Assembly: GCF_036898095.1 (NCBI RefSeq)
Contig: NC_090761.1
Span: forward strand, 42,799,622 to 42,863,621
Length of the DNA: 64,000 bases
Source: Palaemon carinicauda
Taxonomy: Eukaryota > Arthropoda > Malacostraca > Decapoda > Palaemonidae
Reading direction: 5' to 3'
Part shown: piece after piece, positions 56,336 through 64,000 of the stretch
Layout of the letters: the number at the start of each line of letters is the position of its first letter
Position numbering within the stretch: the first letter of the stretch is position 1
The notes under the pieces: generated by a model
Database searches by the model: none
The model's input: the letters and a program-made list of their open reading frames with translations, nothing else
Told to the model about the DNA's origin: nothing
Position numbers and translations under genes: made by a program

Positions 56336-58147
56336 ATGCCAGTAGGAGGGAGACTTTATCACTTCCGAGACCATTGGACCTTCAGTCCATGGGCTCACAG
56401 CATAATATCCAGGGGCTTGGGTTGGAAATGGTCACAGGGATCCCCTCCTCCACCAATGACCTTCTTCCAGAGACCCACTCCCATCCTGGAAGAGTACACC
56501 GCGGAGTTACTCAAGAAGAAAGCAATCAAACGGGTTCGATCCCTGAAATTCCAAGGCCGCCTGTTTACAGTCCCGAAAAAAGACTCGTTGGCGTTGAGGG
56601 TAGTTCTGGACTTGTCGAAGCTCAACTCTTACATCCTTTGCGACAAGTTCCGTATGCTGACTATCTCTCAGGTACGGACCTTACTTCCCCGTGGGGCCGT
56701 CACCACCTCTATCGATCTTACCGACGCCTATTATCCTGTCCCAGTAGCTCGAAATTTCTCTCCTTACCTAGGCTTCCGTCTCGGCAAGAGAGCCTTTGCA
56801 TTCAAAGTCATGCCCTTCGGTCTCAGCATTGCCCCCAGGATATTCACGAAACTGGGGGAGACGGTGCTCGAGCAACTCAGACAACAAGGGATACAGATCA
56901 TCGCCTATCTGGACGATTGGCTCATTTGGGCCCAGTCGCACCAGGAATGCAACAGAGCTACGTCGAAGGTACTCCATTTTCTCGCCAAACTGGGCTTCCA
57001 AGTCAACCTCCGGAAGTCCCGCCTACAACCATCAAGCCACTTCGAATGGTTAGGCATCCATTGGGACCTTTCAAAGCACAGGCTCTCCCTTCCTCCCAAG
57101 AAGGTAAGGAACTTTCTCAAACACAAACAGGTGTCCAGAAGAGCTTTAGAACGAATCCTCGGCCTTCTCCAATTTGCCTCACTGACCGATCTCCTATTAA
57201 AAGCCAAACTCAAAGACATCAATCGAGTTTGGAGAAAGAGAGCGACAATACCTTTAAGAGACAAGACCTCGAAGATCCCCTCCGTCTTGAAAATGAGACT
57301 ACAATCATGGTCCGAACGAAGGAACCTCTCCAAATCGGTTCCTCTACAGTTCCCCTCTCCACAAGTGACAATTCATACCGACGCGTCTCTGAGTGGATGG
57401 GGGGGTTACTCCCAACATCAGATGTTTCAGGGCTCTTGGTCACCCGCCATGAGGCAGTTCCATATCAATGTTCTCGAAGCCATGGCGGTGTTCTTGACCC
57501 TGAAGAGAATCTCTCCTCCGAGGTCGACCCACATCAGAGTAGTCTCAGACAGCACGGCCGTAGTCCACTGCCTCAACAGAGGGGGGTCCAAATCACCCAA
57601 CCTGAATCAGATCCTGGTCACTATCTTCGCCTTGGCAGCCGACAAAGACTGGTTCCTGTCAGTAACTCACCTAGCAGGAGTCCAGAATGTGATAGCAGAC
57701 TCATTATCCAGGACGAGCCCACTGGAATCGGAGTGGTCCCTGGACATGCACTCCTTCCGGTGGATACTCAGGCTGGTTCCAGGTCTCCAGGTAGATCTAT
57801 TCGCGACCCGACTCAATCACAAACTCCCATGTTATGTGACACCGAACCTGGACCCTCAGGCTTATGCCATGGACGCATTAACCCTGGATTGGAACCAGTG
57901 GCAGAAGATCTACTTATTCCCTCCAGTGAATCTTCTACTGAAAGTCTTGCACAAACTCCGCTCCTTCAACGGGGCAGTGGCTTTAGTGGCACCTCACTGG
58001 CCAAAGAGCAGTTGGTTTCCTCTCCTCCTCGAGTTGAAACTCCGTCCCTTCCGGATCCCATTCCCCAAACTGACCCAAGTGGTCCAAACTCGGACTGTGT
58101 CAGATTCCTCAAGGATAGCCAAAACCCTAACTTTGTGGATTTCATGA
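56336..58147 (+). CDS. DIRS reverse transcriptase / RNase H / methyltransferase-like protein, copy F, intact
   Basis: Start chosen at the ATG four bases after the gag stop (M-P-V-G-G-R-L-Y-H-F); an in-frame ATG at 56192 would overlap gag. RT: F-Q-G-R-L-F-T-V-P-K-K-D, V-V-L-D-L-S-K-L, S-I-D-L-T-D-A-Y, F-K-V-M-P-F-G-L-S, Y-L-D-D-W-L-I-W (56906 on). RNase H retains all acidic residues: H-T-D-A-S-L-S-G-W-G-G, L-E-A-M-A-V, V-S-D-S-T-A-V and I-A-D-S-L-S-R. C-terminal methyltransferase-like domain: D-L-F-A-T-R-L-N-H-K-L-P-C-Y, Y-L-F-P-P-V-N-L-L, A-P-H-W-P-K-S-S-W-F-P. About 600 residues with every catalytic motif present. Confidence 0.9.
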   Translation: MPVGGRLYHFRDHWTFSPWAHSIISRGLGWKWSQGSPPPPMTFFQRPTPILEEYTAELLKKKAIKRVRSLKFQGRLFTVPKKDSLALRVVLDLSKLNSYILCDKFRMLTISQVRTLLPRGAVTTSIDLTDAYYPVPVARNFSPYLGFRLGKRAFAFKVMPFGLSIAPRIFTKLGETVLEQLRQQGIQIIAYLDDWLIWAQSHQECNRATSKVLHFLAKLGFQVNLRKSRLQPSSHFEWLGIHWDLSKHRLSLPPKKVRNFLKHKQVSRRALERILGLLQFASLTDLLLKAKLKDINRVWRKRATIPLRDKTSKIPSVLKMRLQSWSERRNLSKSVPLQFPSPQVTIHTDASLSGWGGYSQHQMFQGSWSPAMRQFHINVLEAMAVFLTLKRISPPRSTHIRVVSDSTAVVHCLNRGGSKSPNLNQILVTIFALAADKDWFLSVTHLAGVQNVIADSLSRTSPLESEWSLDMHSFRWILRLVPGLQVDLFATRLNHKLPCYVTPNLDPQAYAMDALTLDWNQWQKIYLFPPVNLLLKVLHKLRSFNGAVALVAPHWPKSSWFPLLLELKLRPFRIPFPKLTQVVQTRTVSDSSRIAKTLTLWIS

Positions 58148-59110
58148 AGTTTGCGGCTCGTAGGGATGCAAACATCGACCCAGATAATGTCCTCTTTATA
58201 GAATCAGACAAAAGGGACTCTACGATTCACCAATATGATTCGGCAGTTAAGAAACTAGCAGATTTCTTAAAGAATTCAGACCATTCGGTTATGACTCCTA
58301 ATTTAGCCATCTCCTTCTTTAGGTCCATATTTGACAAAGGCCTAGCAGCTAGCACTATAACCACCATTAAGTCAGCTCTGAGGAAAGTCTTCCTGGTTGG
58401 GTTTAACATTAACCTGGCGGAGTCTTATTTCTCGTCTATTCCAAAAGCATGTGCTAGGCTTCGACCTTCGGTTCGTCCACAAAAGGTCTCTTGGTCTCTA
58501 AATGATGTCCTCAAACTGGCCTCCGACACGGACAACGAATCCTGCTTCTATATCACTCTTCTTAGGAAGACTTTATTTCTAACAGCTTTGGCCTCGGGTT
58601 CTAGAATCTCAGAACTAGCAGCTCTCTCACGAAACTCAGAAAACATGGATTTCCTCCCTTCAGGTGAAGTACTTCTTTCTCCAGACAGGGCGTTCCTAGC
58701 TAAAAACGAAGACCCCCAAAATAGGTGGTCCCCTTGGAAGATTATTCCTCTTCTCCAAGATACTTCTCTATGTCCGGTCACCACTCTCAGGGCCTTTTTA
58801 GCCAGGACTGCTACCCGATCGTCTGGCCCCTTGTTTATCAGAGAACAAAGAGGCACCATTTCCATACGTGGTATTAGGCAACAGATCCTATACTTCATTA
58901 AACAAGCCAATCCGGGATCATTTCCCCATGCTCATGATATCCGTGTCAGTAGCTACCTCCATCAATTATTTCCAAAATATGGACTTTGATAACCTTAAAA
59001 AGTACACGGGTTGGAAATCTCCTATGGTCTTCAAACGCCACTATCTAAAGAACTTACAGGCTCTTAAATACCCAACGGTTGCAGCTGGGAGCCTTATCTC
59101 TCCCCAGTGA
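56374..59110 (+). pseudogene. DIRS tyrosine recombinase ORF overlapping RT, copy F, one late frameshift
   Basis: Open from 56374 to 58989 in the +2 register to RT. The first 590 codons are polar and match no domain I know. From about 58090 it encodes YR: D-S-T-I-H-Q-Y-D-S-A-V-K-K-L, K-A-C-A-R-L-R-P-S-V-R, catalytic Arg in A-S-G-S-R-I-S-E-L, and A-H-D-I-R (58930-58944). One extra base at 58945-58948 then shifts the frame. The rest, S-I-N-Y-F-Q-N-M-D-F, T-G-W-K-S-P and F-K-R-H-Y-L-K-N-L with the nucleophile Tyr, reads on to 59110 in the next frame. Apart from that base the enzyme is complete. Confidence 0.85.
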
Positions 59111-59485
59111 TCTTTTGTTCTTCCTTTCATCCATCTCTTTTCTTCTCCCTCCTACCCGCCACTCGCACCACGACGCCGCTTCCTTGGTGGTTCGTTAGCC
59201 CTAAGTTTATTACATATTAGGTTAATATGGTTGTAACTATTATTGTTTACCGTAGTTATAGGGTTGGGATATTCTTAGCCATGTCAGTTTTGTTGCATGT
59301 TTACTCTGATACTCGGAGGCTTCCCTGTTATCATGTTTGTTTAACCTTACTCTCACTATGCCCTGTGGCTAGTTTATGTTTTATGCTTACTTACCTTAAT
59401 TATATGTGATTTTCTTTACATGGTGTTGTTTCTCTCCCCTCAGTAAATTAGTAGTTATTGTTGGGCTTGGAAGGCATTCTCTGGT

Positions 59486-59579
59486 ACATTTTCACCGGCC
59501 GCCACAGGTCGACCCAGAAAAGGGATTTTGACGAAGGAAAAATCTATTTCTGGGGAGAGACCTGTGGCGCCCGGTGAAA
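59486..59579 (+). repeat. Internal complementary region, copy F
   Basis: TTTTCACCGGCCGCCACAGG..CCCAGAAAAGGG (complement of the expected left end) joined to ATTTTGACGAAGGAAAAATC..GGGGAGAGACCTGTGGCGCCCGGTGAAA (complement of the right end at 59900-59967). Confidence 0.83.
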
Positions 59580-59967
59580 CCCTTCCCCTTTATTTTACAC
59601 GATCCCACCCTTTCCTTTCCAAGCCACCATGGCCAATACAGAAGGATGTTGTTCAGATGGCGCTCGCGTCGGGCGTGGGTGGTGTGGCGCTGGTGGGTTG
59701 GCTAGGGCCTTTGTATCGGCCCATCCCTTTGACGAAGGAATTAACTAAATGGAAGACAACCTGTGAATAGTGGATTTCACGCGCCTTTGCTTTATACACG
59801 ACACCCAAAAGGTGCTCGCGCGAGGGTTGTAACCTCACCATTCCATGCTTTTATCTTTCTCTGGTATAATTGGAAGGTTTTATCAGAAAAGGTATATAAG
59901 AAGGACTCTTTTCACCGGGCACCACAGGTCTCTCCCCAGAAATAGATCTTTCCTTCGTCAAAATCCC
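59580..59967 (+). repeat. Right terminal repeat, copy F
   Basis: Ends CACCGGGCACCACAGGTCTC..GAAATAGATCTTTCCTTCGTCAAAATCCC. Its inverted partner at the 5' side is not visible. The 375 bp contain no gene. Confidence 0.72.
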
Positions 59968-60110
59968 TTATTTCTATCACACCCCTGGCCCCTACAATAA
60001 GGACAAAAGGTGTGATGGTCCGTATCGACCGCCGACATAAACGTGCCACAAGGGCGGTCGAGTAATCCAGGACACTTTCACATGATAGCAGAGGCCAACT
60101 TCAAACACAC
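59968..60110 (-). pseudogene. DIRS gag zinc-binding exon, copy E, cut off by copy F
   Basis: Begins at 60110 after acceptor GCTTTTCCTTTTACAG. The frame contains K-C-P-G-L-L-D-R-P-C-G-T-F, then D-T-D-H-H-T-F-C-P-Y-C-R-G-Q-G-C-D, a Cys/His module like that of other DIRS gag heads but with family-2 spacing. A TGA at 60078-60080 lies just before it. The exon is interrupted after D-R-N by the right end of copy F, and gag continues at 53002. Confidence 0.75.
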
Positions 60111-60390
60111 CTGTAAAAGGAAAAGCAAAAAGCATTAAATGGCTGTCAGAAAGGCGAGGGTGAAAGCGGACATGTCCAACTACCACCCGAGCCAAGAGCA
60201 AAGTGAGCTCAAGCACAGGTGTGTGTGTGTGGGGGGGGGGGGGGGGTAGCAAGCTACCCTCCCTACCCCTCGCTAACTAGCGGTAGGGTAATAAACCCTC
60301 GTTAAAATTCTAATGGCTCGTCATTTCAGCTACGTCGAAAGTAATAACCCCTATTAAATAGCGTGGTTTGTAGGTCAGTTACGGAACAAA
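60111..60390 (-). repeat. Splice acceptor, short leader and left terminal repeat, copy E
   Basis: 60111-60126 reads CTTTTCCTTTTACAG on the minus strand. 60190-60390 is the left inverted terminal repeat, inverse of 46472-46680. The leader is only about 80 bp between them, so the long GCCGGC leader of family 1 is not shared. A G-run lies at 60231-60246. Confidence 0.78.
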
Positions 60391-60561
60391 GTGTATTTAC
60401 ACGAGGCAGCCATAAAAAATCTACACAGTTCCACACAAAGAGGTAAATAACTATTGTGTTGAAAATGTTAACAACTAATATCAGACAAAACCACAAAACA
60501 GACCCTGAACAATCCTAGCACTAAAAGAATCTAAAATATACCCCAATAGTAAACATTTAAC
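60391..60561. other. Short unique spacer between copies E and G
   Basis: 171 bp of AT-rich sequence; nothing recognisable. Confidence 0.6.
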
Positions 60562-61355
60562 ATGACAAATTCGGAGATAATTTGTATTTTTCCTAACCAT
60601 ACAAACCTTAGCTATTTACATAGGATTTACTTTCGGCGTAGCTGAAATTGACGAGCCATTAGATTTTAACGAGGGTTTACTACCCCCGTGCTAGTTAGCA
60701 GAGGTAGGGGAGGGGTAGCTTGCTACCCCTCCCCCCTCACACACCGGTGAAATGTCTCACTTCACTTAGAGGTAGGACTTGACTTGGGGGACAGGGCTGG
60801 CGGGTAAATATGTGTAAATAGCTAAGGTTTGTATGGTTAGGAAAAATACAAATTATCTCCGAATTTGTCATTTGTTCCGTAACCGAAATACAAACCACGC
60901 TATTTACATAGGGTGACTTACCCCTTAGGAAGGGTGGAAAGTCCCCAGCCTGACTGGCTTTGGCTTACCCGGGGACTCAGACTCTGAGTGAGACACACTC
61001 GAGAAAAGGAGTCCCTACACCTCACAAGTTCCTTGTTCTGCAAGGAACGTGTGGCCTACATAAGCTTGTGTGTGAAGGAATAAAGTGTGACTTGTCCTAA
61101 GCAGTTGACCTGGAGTTCTGAGATGGAACTCTAGGTTAGGACGTTACCAATACCACCTCGTCAGGGTATGGGGGACGCGACAGTATTATCTTAATACTCG
61201 GAACACAAGGAAGCATGGTTTACCTGCAGAGGTTTGAGGTCAGCTATGCAGAGACCAGGATGCTGCTTTCCCCAGGAGAGGGGAGGATGAAGAAAGAAGT
61301 AAGGGCCAGACATACTTCTTCCATTCATGCAGTCTAAAACCCAGTAACAATGCCC

Positions 61356-62400
61356 TCAACCTTCTGCTACCTGTCCAAAAAGGAGCCTGAGGTTAGACCA
61401 GCTGTTGTGTAGCCACCACAGGGCGATAGAAACGTATCGATACTCCTGTGGGTCACGTCCTGCAGGAAGTGAGCTGCGAAGGTCGCCAGACGCTTCCAGA
61501 CTCCAGCTTGTAGCACCTGCGTCACAGAGTAGCCCCCTCTTGAAGGCTAGAGACGTTGCGATGTATCTGACATCGTGGGCTGTAGGGCGACGTGACAGGG
61601 GAGGGTCTAGCTTCAGGTCGAGATGAATGCCCTTGAATCCGGGCTGAAGAGGCATACTTGGTGACCCTCCCCTGCGTCCTTCCTGTGCTCCCAAACTGGG
61701 CTTGCACGTGAAGACGAACTGCAGCTGTTCTCAAAGATAACCCCTCCGGTTCCTTACTGGCAAGTAGAAGAAGGTCTGGGTCATCTGTTACAGAACGGGG
61801 ACTCAAAATCTTGAAGGAGTCGAACCGACGGTCCGGGACTCCAAGATTCTGAGTCTAGTAACCAACTCAGGAACGAACCTGAAAGTTACCTCCCCGTATC
61901 CTCTTGAACGGTCGAAGTTGTACGAGAGACCATGAAGATCCTTACACTCTTGGCCGAGGCCAGAGCGAGCCGGAGCACCGTCTCCCAAGACGGGCGACGA
62001 TTAGAGGCCTGACGTAATGGTTCGCAAGAAGATCTCTTAAGGGTCTTAAGAGCCCGAACCATGTTCCATGGAGGAGGTCTCACTCCGACTGGGGGCAGGT
62101 AAGATCGTAACTTCGCATGAGCGAAGAAAGATCCAACGGGGAGGAAATGTCTATTCCCTTTCAGCCTGAAGACCAGGGTAAGGCTGAGCGATAGGCTTCA
62201 CTGCCGAGAGCGGAAATCGAATTTCCTCCCGCCGATAAACAATAACTCCGTAATTGCTGGAGTAGAGGCATCAAGAGGAGAGGTATCTCTACCACGACAC
62301 CAACCACAGAAGACTCTCCACTTCGCCTGGTAGACCCCTGCGGATGACTTTCGCAGGTGACGCGACCTCCGCTCCGCGACTGTTGCGGGGTGCCCCTTTG
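61356..62400 (-). pseudogene. DIRS tyrosine recombinase, copy G (family 2)
   Basis: Matches YR of copy E in fragments. P-P-P-W-N-M-V-R-A-L at about 62075 and L-A-L-A-S-A-K-S-V near 61960 replace A-K-R-V, so the catalytic Arg is lost. V-T-D-D-P-D-L-L-L lies near 61790, and T-A-H-D-V-R-Y-I-A-T-S-L-A-F near 61590 keeps H-x-x-R. The Tyr region is shifted. At least four frame changes. Confidence 0.78.
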
Positions 62401-64000
62401 CGAGGAGGTGTCGTATAGTCTCCAGGAGTGAAGCCGAAGCGATGCTACGGCTTGAGATAGATGCTGCAGTGTGATTGTTTGAGTAGCCTGTGGCGTGGAA
62501 GAAGCTCTCCTGGGAGTCCCGCCAGGGGATGCAGAAGGTCCGAAAACCGTACTGCGTAAAGTCGCAGCGGAGCTCTCAGGGTCACCGATAGGTTGACCGA
62601 GAACCTGGTCTCGTTGAGCCCCCTTCTCAACAGACACAATGGTGGGAAAACGTAGGCGTCGATGCTGTCCCACCGTTATAGGAAAGGCATCTTGCCAAAG
62701 AGTCTTGGGGTCTGAGACCGGGGGGAGTACCGCGACAGCTCGAAGTTCCAGGCTGTCATGAGCAGGTCCCCCAGGTCAGGACTTTGCTGGTTACCAAGGG
62801 CCAAAGACCCCCAGGTACTTTCTATCTGTGAGTCTCTGCTCAGATTGCCGGAGAGAACATTCTTCTGCCCGGAATGAGCAAGCCGATAGTGGTATTGAGA
62901 GGAACTCTGTTCATCTCAGTATCTCTACTGCAAGATGCGAATGTATGAAAATGTACCTCCCTGCTAGTTAAAACACGCCAGAACCGTAGAGTTGTCGCTC
63001 ACGGAGCGACTCGGCAGGATCTGCTGGATCTGTTGAAGGGCCAGACAACGGCCTTTAATCCTAGCTGAATGAAGTGGAGGTACCTTTCAGGTGCTGACCA
63101 TCGGTCTGAACCAGAACATGCCCCTCCCCCTTTTTGACGAGCCCGAGAACAGCATCAAATGCGGAGGAAGGACGAGACGATCCACTCCCTTGAAAGAGGT
63201 TTCCGTTGGCCAACCCCTATGCAAGTCTAGTCGTTCCGCTGGTCCCATAGGGACCAGAAAGTCCGGTTAATCGTTGCCTTGATTCCACCGGAACTTTGGC
63301 CGCCTAACAGGGAACCTATCCTGAGGAGACCGTTCGGAACCTAGACGGGGCAAACAGGAAAGGGGACCTAGGAAACATAACCAAGATAGGGTTGAGAGCT
63401 CTCCTTATCTGAGGAAAGGTACTGCGACTCTCCTGATGGGAAGGCTTGGAGAAGGAGTCAATATCATGGCTAGATATCCCTGATGTTGAGGTAGCAGCAG
63501 AGAAGGCTTCTCGCGACTTACCATGATCCCTCGATCTTGGTAAAGTCCCGGAAGCTTGTCTCGGTGTCGAAGAAGGACGATTCCGAGACTACCGGAGTAT
63601 ACCGGTCTTCCAGAAAGCGAAGGAGGCAGAAGCCTGCTCCTGAGTGGCCGTGAGGATATCAGGGTGAGTCCTCTGAGGAAAACCTGCAATGCTGTAGCGG
63701 GAACGCAACAGAGCAACTTGACCTGGTACACCTGTTGTCTAGGCTGAGTTCCAAGTGCTTCCTGGAGACGGATGGAATGGGACCTGGAAGTACCCGTCCT
63801 TCCGATCCAGGGCATATGGAGTATTGTGGTCTCGCCACAAGCCTGATCGATTCAGCTGTTCCACACTGAACGATTTGTTCGACAAACTTGATCAGAGCTG
63901 AGTGGTCGATGACGGGAGACTCCCGTCTCAGATGCCTTCCTTAAAAGAAAGGAGCGACTGAAGAAGCCGGGGAAAAGCCGATGACGACTCTTTGGAGGGC
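62401..64000 (-). pseudogene. DIRS RT / RNase H / methyltransferase-like remnant, copy G (family 2)
   Basis: Nucleotide similarity to 48350-50000 is plain throughout, including the GACCAGGTCAGGACTTTG, CTCAGTATCTCTACTG and TGAGGAAAGG.. blocks. Reading frames are short and scrambled. An R-G-L-N-E-T region of the methyltransferase-like part lies near 62625, and V-Y-Q-V-K-L-L-C (RT motif before the catalytic box) near 63730. Heavily decayed. Confidence 0.75.

Larger units (their letters stand above)
53003..59967 (+). mobile_element. DIRS-type retrotransposon, copy F (family 3), nested in copy E
   Basis: Plus-strand element with spliced gag, overlapping RT and YR frames, ICR (59486-59579) and right terminal repeat ending CAAAATCCC at 59967. 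The ends of E gag lie directly on both sides: zinc exon at 59968-60110 and G-E-C-R-E-W from 53002 down. The left terminus predicted from the ICR (CCCTTTTCTGGGTCGACCTG) is not found near 53003, so the 5' end appears truncated or replaced. The coding parts are the best preserved in the window. Confidence 0.85.
46472..60390 (-). mobile_element. DIRS-type retrotransposon, copy E (family 2), interrupted by copy F
   Basis: Right terminus TGACAAATTCG at 46472 and left terminus GTTACGGAACAAA at 60390, with inverted terminal repeats at both ends and an ICR at 46731-46828. Coding order on the minus strand: gag zinc exon (60110-59968), element F, rest of gag (53002-50243), RT/RNase H/methyltransferase-like (50214-48300), YR (48282-47285). 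Protein sequences differ strongly from family 1 but share the V-G-G-R-L RT start, domain order and an RG-rich gag tail. Confidence 0.85.
60562..64000 (-). mobile_element. DIRS-type retrotransposon, copy G (family 2), decayed, leaves the window
   Basis: Right terminus TGACAAATTCGG at 60562, a terminal repeat to about 60805 and an ICR at 60811-60912 (AAATAGCTAAGGTTTGTATG..GAATTTGTCA joined to TTTGTTCCGTAAC..ACGCTATTTACATAGGG). It has the same layout as the 3' part of copy E, with YR and RT remnants beyond. The left end and gag lie past 64000. Confidence 0.83.

Noticed and set aside
59227..59409. 60-codon frame after the copy F recombinase
   Set aside because: Short, hydrophobic and within the 3' non-coding region; no counterpart in other copies.

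Overview
This is a eukaryotic genome window, most likely from a decapod crustacean and plausibly a caridean shrimp. The evidence is one spliced host gene, long (TA)n, (CT)n and (GA)n microsatellites, and several large DIRS-type tyrosine-recombinase retrotransposons of the kind known to be common in Decapoda. I see no bacterial genes, rRNA, tRNA or CRISPR. The species call is an inference from repeat content.

Host gene. Three exons on the minus strand (22291-22354, 11252-11423, 10218-10342) have exactly matching splice phases. They encode extracellular loop 2 to TM7 of an adhesion-type (class B2) G-protein-coupled receptor. Everything from about 9.6 to 22.3 kb, including one whole DIRS element, lies in its introns or downstream. 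Upstream exons must lie beyond 64 kb or be unrecognised.

Mobile elements. Seven DIRS copies fill most of the window. Family 1: A (1-5941, +), B (13221-20216, -), C (23665-34495, -) and D (34607-45893, -). Family 2: E (46472-60390, -) and G (60562 to the window end, -). Family 3: F (53003-59967, +), nested inside the gag of E. Each follows the order terminal repeat, long leader, gag, RT/RNase H/methyltransferase-like ORF, tyrosine recombinase (YR), internal complementary region (ICR), inverted terminal repeat. D and F keep a full RT ORF. Every copy has at least one lesion in gag or YR. Also present are two RTE-like LINEs (6350-9645; 24938-27690, the latter inserted in the YR of C with a 12-bp target duplication), three 3' fragments of a second LINE with (AAT)n tails, a SINE-like repeat, and a 167-bp palindromic miniature DIRS (13014-13180).

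Most notable signals. (i) A splice acceptor sits directly before the gag zinc-binding exon in all five copies where that region is visible, across three families; F also has a 129-nt intron inside gag. (ii) In D and F a second frame, fixed at +2 to RT, stays open for about 1.8 kb across RT and leads into YR. (iii) ICRs are exact circle-junction mimics in all five copies that keep their 3' end and a known terminus. (iv) The miniature element keeps only the two outer ends. Together these describe a group of spliced DIRS elements with a natural non-autonomous derivative.
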